11,368 nt of DNA, taken from CAYMSF01 sp964542255. Its GTDB lineage: Bacteria; Verrucomicrobiota; Lentisphaeria; Victivallales; Victivallaceae. The notes beneath the pieces are model-generated. The model ran no database searches. It was not told the DNA's origin and worked only from the letters and a program-made list of their open reading frames with translations. This document shows, piece by piece, positions 6,220 to 11,368 of the stretch; the stretch's first letter is position 1, and each line of letters opens with the position of its first letter. A program made the position numbers and the translations under genes. The stretch is taken from assembly GCA_964542255.1 (NCBI GenBank), contig CAZITV010000066.1:1-11368 (forward strand), written 5' to 3'.

Positions 6220-7377
6220 ATGAGTAAACGCTATGTTGAGTTTATGTTGTTTTTGGCAATTCTTATATCAATTACGATTCCGTTACACAGTATTGATAGT
6301 GCGAATAATGACTGGTCAATTTACCGCGGCAACAGGGGGTTGACCGGAGCTGTTACGTCGGCTTTGCCTTTAAAACCGATACTGCAGTGGACTTTTAAAG
6401 CAGGTGACGCGCTAGAGTCGTCACCTGTTGTCGTAAACAATAAGATTGTGTTTGGCAGTAAAAATGGGTCATTATATTGTATTGATGTTAAAAGCGGAAA
6501 AATAATTTGGACGCTGGCAACTTCGGCAGCTATTGATGCACCGCCGATAATTATCGGACAGTACGTTTATGTCGGGAATTTAGCAGGTGAATTTTTAAAA
6601 GTTGACATTAATGATGGCAAGGTTATCTGGATATTTAACTGCAAACATCAAATTTATGCGGCAGCAAATTATTGGATTGACGGTAACGGAAAAATATTGT
6701 TACTGTTCGGCGCTTATGATTTTATTATGCGGGCAGTTGATGCAGAATCCGGGAAATTATGCTGGGAAATCAAAACAAATAATTTTGTTCACAGTTCTGG
6801 TGCTGTGGAAATTATCAACGGAATGGTAGTTTGGGGGGGCTGTGACGCTCGGTTGCGAATTGCTGATATTAATACTGGTAAACAACTTAATCAAATTATT
6901 TTGTCTTCATATTTACCGGCTGCTCCGGCAATAAAAGACGGGTGTGTTTATATTGGCAGTTATGGCGGTGAACTGTTCGCGATTGATGTGAATTCATGCA
7001 AAATTATTTGGAAATTTTCAAATAAAAACAGTGGCGTGAACTTTGTTTCATCCCCCGCAGTATGTGATATGTTCGTGATTATTGGTGACAAAAACGGTAA
7101 TATATATGTTGTTGACAGAAAAAATGGACAACTAGTTAACCGCCTGCAGTCAGATGGCGAAATAACAGGAATAGTGATTGCAAGTAATAAAGAAATTTTA
7201 GTGACAACAATGAGCGGATTAATCTATATTTACGATTTAAATATCATGAAGGAGCGCTGGAAATATTTTATTGGTCCTGCGATTACCGTATCGCCAGCAG
7301 TTTTTGATAATAAATTTGTAGTATCTGATATAAGTGGCAATCTTTATCTTTTTGCCAACTCTAATAACCAGGAATAA
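6220..7377 (+). CDS. Secreted PQQ-like beta-propeller protein
   Basis: This 385-residue protein has a Sec-type signal: a basic start (MSKR), a hydrophobic core at about residues 8-21, and a polar region before the mature part. I see no lipobox cysteine, so it may be periplasmic or stay anchored by the uncleaved helix. The mature part opens with DWSIYRGNRGLTG, typical of PQQ-type propellers, and continues with about eight repeats. The repeat pattern is SSPVV--N-K-IVFGS--G-LYCIDVKSGKIIW, most regular in repeats 1, 2, 5 and 6 and looser in 3, 4 and 7. Such folds can scaffold proteins (as BamB does) or bind ligands. No dehydrogenase catalytic region is present, so enzymatic use of PQQ is unlikely. 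The gene ends two bases before the ABC ATPase gene, so it probably serves that transporter as an extracytoplasmic partner. This link is an inference from gene order. Confidence 0.88.
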   Translation: MSKRYVEFMLFLAILISITIPLHSIDSANNDWSIYRGNRGLTGAVTSALPLKPILQWTFKAGDALESSPVVVNNKIVFGSKNGSLYCIDVKSGKIIWTLATSAAIDAPPIIIGQYVYVGNLAGEFLKVDINDGKVIWIFNCKHQIYAAANYWIDGNGKILLLFGAYDFIMRAVDAESGKLCWEIKTNNFVHSSGAVEIINGMVVWGGCDARLRIADINTGKQLNQIILSSYLPAAPAIKDGCVYIGSYGGELFAIDVNSCKIIWKFSNKNSGVNFVSSPAVCDMFVIIGDKNGNIYVVDRKNGQLVNRLQSDGEITGIVIASNKEILVTTMSGLIYIYDLNIMKERWKYFIGPAITVSPAVFDNKFVVSDISGNLYLFANSNNQE

Positions 7378-7379
7378 TT

Positions 7380-8057
7380 ATGACTTTACCGTTGCCATTA
7401 ATTGAACTGCAAAATGTCTCTTACTGGTATAATTCACCTGCCGGGGATATCGCTGTATTGAATAATTTATATTTATCGGTAGCTCAGCAGGAATGGCTGG
7501 CAGTGACAGGACCATCCGGATCGGGAAAAACAACTTTATTAAATCTGATCGGATTGCTCGATTATCCCAAAAACGGTAATATTCTTTTTGACGGGACATT
7601 GCTCAACACTATGAATTCCTCCGCAAAAACTGATTTTAGGAAAAAAAATATTGGCATGGTATTTCAATATCATTGCCTACTGCCACAATGTACCGTACTC
7701 GAAAACATATTATTGCCAACGTTGCCGCTGCACATTGATAAAGATGAGGCTATGGCAAAAGCTACCGCGTTAATTAATACCTTCAAGCTTGACAGCCGCA
7801 GCAATCATTTTCCTTGCCAATTATCTGGAGGCGAATGTCAACGTGTTGCTGTAGCCCGCGCCATTGTAAATTCGCCGCGGTTAATTTTGGCTGACGAACC
7901 AACGGGTGCACTTGATTCATCCAGCGTATTGAATATGCTGGAACTTTTGCATCAAGTCAATGCCAATGGGACAACAATAATTATGGTAACGCATTCTGAG
8001 CAAGCCGCTAGTGCTGCCAATAAATCCTGTCATCTTGTTAATGGAATGATAATGTGA
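7380..8057 (+). CDS. ABC transporter ATP-binding protein, LolD/MacB type
   Basis: The 225-residue cytoplasmic ATPase energises the permease encoded next. All nucleotide-binding motifs are present in order: an aromatic A-loop region (SYWY), Walker A G44-PSGSGKTT52, Q-loop M93-V-F-Q96, signature L148-SGGECQR155, Walker B L168-ILADEPTG, and switch histidine H205 in MVTHSE. Length and motif style match the LolD/MacB/FtsE group, which works with FtsX-type permeases through mechanical coupling rather than classic import. AGGA six bases upstream supports the start. The stop codon overlaps the permease start (GTGA, 4 bases), so translation is probably coupled. The cysteine in the signature, where many relatives have Q or K, is unremarkable. 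The substrate cannot be deduced. Confidence 0.95.
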   Translation: MTLPLPLIELQNVSYWYNSPAGDIAVLNNLYLSVAQQEWLAVTGPSGSGKTTLLNLIGLLDYPKNGNILFDGTLLNTMNSSAKTDFRKKNIGMVFQYHCLLPQCTVLENILLPTLPLHIDKDEAMAKATALINTFKLDSRSNHFPCQLSGGECQRVAVARAIVNSPRLILADEPTGALDSSSVLNMLELLHQVNANGTTIIMVTHSEQAASAANKSCHLVNGMIM

Positions 8058-11000
8058 TATCTGCTACTATAAACCTTGTATTTCGAAGTTTAATTTGCTA
8101 TCGCAAACAACATTTATTATTGGCAGTTTGCGCTGCAATCATAACTACAATTATTGGCGGTGCGATTTTAATTGGAGATTCGGTAAACCTGACGCTCTAC
8201 CGTCTTGTTGAAAATCGATTGGGTAAAGTCAATGCCGCTGTCAAGCAGGATAAACTTTTTTTACGAAGTGCTATCGCTGATGGTTTTTCTCCAAAGACAG
8301 CTGCATTGTTAAATTTTGATGCTTATTTGATGAATTCCAGCGGTAGTACCAAAATTAAATTATACGGAGTAGATGCAAGTTTTTTTAGATTGTCTTGTTC
8401 TGGTGAAATAGTAAAAATACCGCATGGCTCCGCAATGGTAAACCCAACCGTATCGCGTCACTTAAAGCCAAAGAGTAATGATCCACTAATTATACGTTTG
8501 GTAAATCCTGCTCTGCCTGCCGGTTACCAATTGCTGTCTGCTGAACGGCGCATTGTAACGATGCGTTTTGATTACGCTGGAGTCATTGAATCGAGCAATT
8601 TTGGCGATTTTAGTCTTGAAAATTCACAAGAAATCCCGCTGAATGTATTCGTTGACCGTGAATATTTAGCTAAGCTGCTTGGGTTAAATGGAAAATGTAA
8701 TTGGCTAATAACGGCAAATGACACCAATACGATAGAGCTTACCAAACAATGGAGCAGTATTGTTCGTCCAGAAGATTTAGGATGGCGGCTGCGTAAAGTT
8801 GATACTGGATTAATTGAACTCAAATCCAATAATATTTTTCTTAACAACATTATTCTTGATGCCATAGTCGGCGCGGGGATTAAAATAGATAAAATTATGA
8901 CAGGTTTTGCGAGTAGTATTAGTGGCAACAATACCTCAGTGTCATACTCATTTATCGGCAGTTCGAGTTCATCGGAATATCCTGACACAATCGAAAAATA
9001 TCCTAATATATGGGTTAGCGATTGGTTAGCTGAGGCGTTATGTCTCAAGAAAGGTGACCCGGTTGTTGTTGACAATTTTGACCTTTCTGAATCCACTATT
9101 AAAAATAAAGACGTTCCAATTACTTTTCTAGTGTCGGGTTTTTACAGGATGGATAATAACCCGGCATTAAGCAGTTTTAAAATTGATTTCCCTGGTCTTG
9201 AGGAGAGCAGCAATTGCCGGAGTTGGTCTCCAGAAATATTGATTAACTATTCGTCAATAAAACCCATTGATGAGGAATTTTGGCAGAAATATAAAAATCT
9301 TCCTAAGGCTATAATCTCATATTCGGTTGCCCAAAAATTGTGGGGGAGTAAATCCAACGTTGCAACGTCGTGCCTGTTATATTCACCCAAATCTGAGAAC
9401 CAAATCTTTGATGAAATTACCAAGCATTTAAATTTTGCCACTTTCAATCTTGGTTGGATTCCAGTTCGTCAGCAATCGCAAGTAGCGGTTGAATCGACAA
9501 TTAATTTTAGCGGATTGTTTTTAGGATTAAGTATGGTTATAATTATTAGCACCATACTTTTATTTTATATGTTAGCAAAGCTTTGCATTATTGCCAGGCA
9601 GCACGAAACTATCGTTTTAAACTTGTGTGGCTGGTCACAAGCTAATCTGTTTAGGCTAAAAATTATAGAGTACAGCATAGTCGTATTGACTGGTACGTTA
9701 CTCGGGACAATCCCCGCAGCATTTTATAGTTATGCCGTGTTTATGGCGATATCTTCAGTATGGAAAGATTCAATAGCAGGAACGGAGATTAGTTATTTTA
9801 TTACTGCTAAATCATTGATTGTCGCATGGATGGCATCAACATTTATTGCATTGGTTGTGATGAGTACTGCTATTTATCGCCATTGCATTAATTGTATTAA
9901 CGGCAAAAAACGCATTAATGCGGCACCAGATATTAAATATTTGTCAATTCCGCAAAAAAAATGTATCCGATGGGGGTGTTTTTGTTTTACTACCTCAATT
10001 GTTATGGCAATAATAGTTATGATCTTTTATTCTTCAACAGTGATGATTTTTTTATGCAGTATTGTTAATTTGTGTGGAACTCTTCTGATATGTCGACATT
10101 TTATTGATTCTCTCACTAAATTACTGCCGTGCCATAAAAATTTAATTTTTATCATGGGAATACGCAATCTTGCACGAATGAGCAATCATTCGATGACCGC
10201 TATTTGTTTGCTTGCAATTGGGATATATCTTGTCGCGGCAGTCGGCGTTAATCGTCAAGGCGCAGATCCGAATAATGTGAAAAAATCAAGCGGAACTGGC
10301 GGGTTTCAATATTATATTCAAACAGCGTTGCCTGTACCTGCTGTATTAAGTTCATCTGCAGAACAAATGTTTTTTAAGCTGCAAAATGAAAGCGATAAGC
10401 TTGTACAAATCAAACAACATCTTGAGTCTGAGGCAAGTTGTCTAAATTTGAATCGTGTCAGCTTGCCATCATTGTTGGGCATTAAGCCTGATGATTTATT
10501 CAAACGTAAAGCCTTTTCTTTTTGTAGTTATGAAAATAATAATTCTGATTGGTTAGCTTTAAATAACTCAGATGAAATCAATGTGATTCCAGCAATAGCA
10601 GACATTGGAGTTATCCAATGGAGTTTACACAAAAAAATAGGCGACTATATTGACTATCCCGGGGCAAACGGAATAACTTGGAAACTGAAATTAGTCGCCG
10701 GGATAAATAATTCAGTTTTTCAAGGCAATGTTATTGTTTCTGAGAAAAACTTTGATAAAATTTTCCCTGAACATCGCGGATATAATGTTTTTTTAATTGA
10801 TTATTGCAGTCAACTAAAAGATCCCAAAGTGTTAATGGCGAGCTTGGAGCGGTATGGCATTTCTATTGAAACTACAACTTCAAGATTGCTGCGTTATTCC
10901 GCTGTGCAAAATACTTATTTACAAGTATTTCTGGCACTCGGCGCTCTTGGATTATTAATAGGCACATTTGGCGTAGTCATAATAATTTTACGCAATTTGC

Positions 11001-11293
11001 TGGAACGTCAAGTTGAATTGGGGTGGATGTCCGTCGCAGGATTTCCCCGAATAACTATTGCGTCAATGCTGTTTTTTGAAAATTTTGCGACTATTGTTTT
11101 AGCAGTATTGTGCGCTATTCCAGCAATAGGAATAATAGTTATGCCTGGACTATATGCTAGTGCGGCTGCTGTACCTTGGCTGGAACTGGCAATATTTTTT
11201 ATTACACTTATTTTATTATCCGGTCTAATTATTTTAATTACTTCATTCTATGCTGCTAGAAAATCATTATTGCAAATCATAAGAAATGATTAA
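8054..11293 (+). CDS. FtsX/MacB-type ABC permease, ten-helix, two large external domains
   Basis: This 1079-residue membrane protein begins at GTG overlapping the ATPase stop. TM1 (about 20-41) ends in the motif AILIGDSV, known from a permease family of PVC and related bacteria. A first extracytoplasmic domain spans about 43-484. The first FtsX domain has three helices (485-512, 537-563, 581-607). A linker follows with helices at about 637-659 and 661-681, then the conserved GIRNLARMSNHS segment and another helix (713-733). A second extracytoplasmic domain covers about 734-957. The last FtsX domain has helices at 958-981, 1001-1031 and 1043-1066, with LLERQVELGWMSVAGF between the first two, the usual coupling region with the ATPase. 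Ten helices in one chain suggest it carries both half-permeases. Lipid, lipoprotein or peptide handling, or signalling, are all possible; nothing identifies a cargo. Confidence 0.9.
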   Translation: MISATINLVFRSLICYRKQHLLLAVCAAIITTIIGGAILIGDSVNLTLYRLVENRLGKVNAAVKQDKLFLRSAIADGFSPKTAALLNFDAYLMNSSGSTKIKLYGVDASFFRLSCSGEIVKIPHGSAMVNPTVSRHLKPKSNDPLIIRLVNPALPAGYQLLSAERRIVTMRFDYAGVIESSNFGDFSLENSQEIPLNVFVDREYLAKLLGLNGKCNWLITANDTNTIELTKQWSSIVRPEDLGWRLRKVDTGLIELKSNNIFLNNIILDAIVGAGIKIDKIMTGFASSISGNNTSVSYSFIGSSSSSEYPDTIEKYPNIWVSDWLAEALCLKKGDPVVVDNFDLSESTIKNKDVPITFLVSGFYRMDNNPALSSFKIDFPGLEESSNCRSWSPEILINYSSIKPIDEEFWQKYKNLPKAIISYSVAQKLWGSKSNVATSCLLYSPKSENQIFDEITKHLNFATFNLGWIPVRQQSQVAVESTINFSGLFLGLSMVIIISTILLFYMLAKLCIIARQHETIVLNLCGWSQANLFRLKIIEYSIVVLTGTLLGTIPAAFYSYAVFMAISSVWKDSIAGTEISYFITAKSLIVAWMASTFIALVVMSTAIYRHCINCINGKKRINAAPDIKYLSIPQKKCIRWGCFCFTTSIVMAIIVMIFYSSTVMIFLCSIVNLCGTLLICRHFIDSLTKLLPCHKNLIFIMGIRNLARMSNHSMTAICLLAIGIYLVAAVGVNRQGADPNNVKKSSGTGGFQYYIQTALPVPAVLSSSAEQMFFKLQNESDKLVQIKQHLESEASCLNLNRVSLPSLLGIKPDDLFKRKAFSFCSYENNNSDWLALNNSDEINVIPAIADIGVIQWSLHKKIGDYIDYPGANGITWKLKLVAGINNSVFQGNVIVSEKNFDKIFPEHRGYNVFLIDYCSQLKDPKVLMASLERYGISIETTTSRLLRYSAVQNTYLQVFLALGALGLLIGTFGVVIIILRNLLERQVELGWMSVAGFPRITIASMLFFENFATIVLAVLCAIPAIGIIVMPGLYASAAAVPWLELAIFFITLILLSGLIILITSFYAARKSLLQIIRND

Positions 11294-11368
11294 TACCAAT
11301 GAGCGATCAGTCATAGACAATAACGCTTAGGAATTTGGCGATGGATTTTGGTTATAAACCGCAGGGCG
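11290..11368 (+). repeat. Possible dispersed repeat, right copy, cut by the window end
   Basis: Similarity to 50-98 starts within the permease stop codon: TTAATACCAA (11290-11299), a CG-A-TCAG word, ATAGA and TTAGGA (11327-11332). The stretch after it contains GGCGATGG and ends in the GC-rich GCAGGGCG. No terminator hairpin with a T-tract is visible after the permease. No gene can be called in these bases. Confidence 0.3.

Noticed and set aside
8572..9096. Minus-strand open frame of 174 codons
   Set aside because: It lies wholly inside the well-supported permease gene on the other strand, is Ser/Leu-rich and resembles no family: a shadow frame.
1..11368. CRISPR array, insertion sequence or prophage genes
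   Set aside because: There are no regularly spaced direct repeats, no transposase or integrase frames, and no phage structural genes on either strand.

Overview
The window reads as the chromosome of an AT-rich bacterium, probably an uncultured member of the PVC group. I lean towards Lentisphaerota/Victivallales on gene style: a decayed sugar-type MFS transporter ending in a YPRDRYGQ-like segment, and an ABC permease whose first helix runs into an ILIGDSV motif. This placement is a recognition-based inference with no search behind it. The tRNA encodes its CCA end, and the clearer start sites have AGGA/AAGGA-type ribosome binding sites.

Left part (1-1684): no intact protein gene. Positions 1-524 look intergenic, with a short hairpin and a GC-rich patch. 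From 525 to about 1107, on the minus strand, lies the C-terminal half of an MFS transporter, broken by a one-base frameshift and lacking its N-terminal half. A tRNA-Arg(CCG) follows on the minus strand. A 326-base AT-rich stretch then carries two tandem hairpins and the leader of argH.

Middle part (1685-6163): argH (argininosuccinate lyase, last step of arginine synthesis) is complete and well conserved. A small two-helix membrane protein of unknown function follows. Next comes the most notable pair: an XPB/Rad25-type superfamily 2 helicase, with a DUF790 (Bax1-type) nuclease starting on the base after its stop codon. This two-gene unit is best known from archaea, where XPB and Bax1 form a helicase-nuclease heterodimer. 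Here it sits in a bacterial context, and the helicase has lost two of the three RED-motif residues. A motif GTGC-N10-GTGCAATT occurs with identical spacing just before and just after the pair.

Right part (6220-11293): a tightly packed three-gene unit, namely a secreted eight-repeat PQQ-type beta-propeller, a LolD/MacB-like ABC ATPase, and a 1079-residue ten-helix FtsX/MacB-type permease with two large extracytoplasmic domains. The ATPase begins 2 bases after the propeller gene, and the permease overlaps the ATPase by 4 bases. They probably form one envelope machine; its substrate cannot be read from the sequence. The last 80 bases are non-coding and share several short words, in the same order, with the left end of the window, which suggests a dispersed intergenic repeat.
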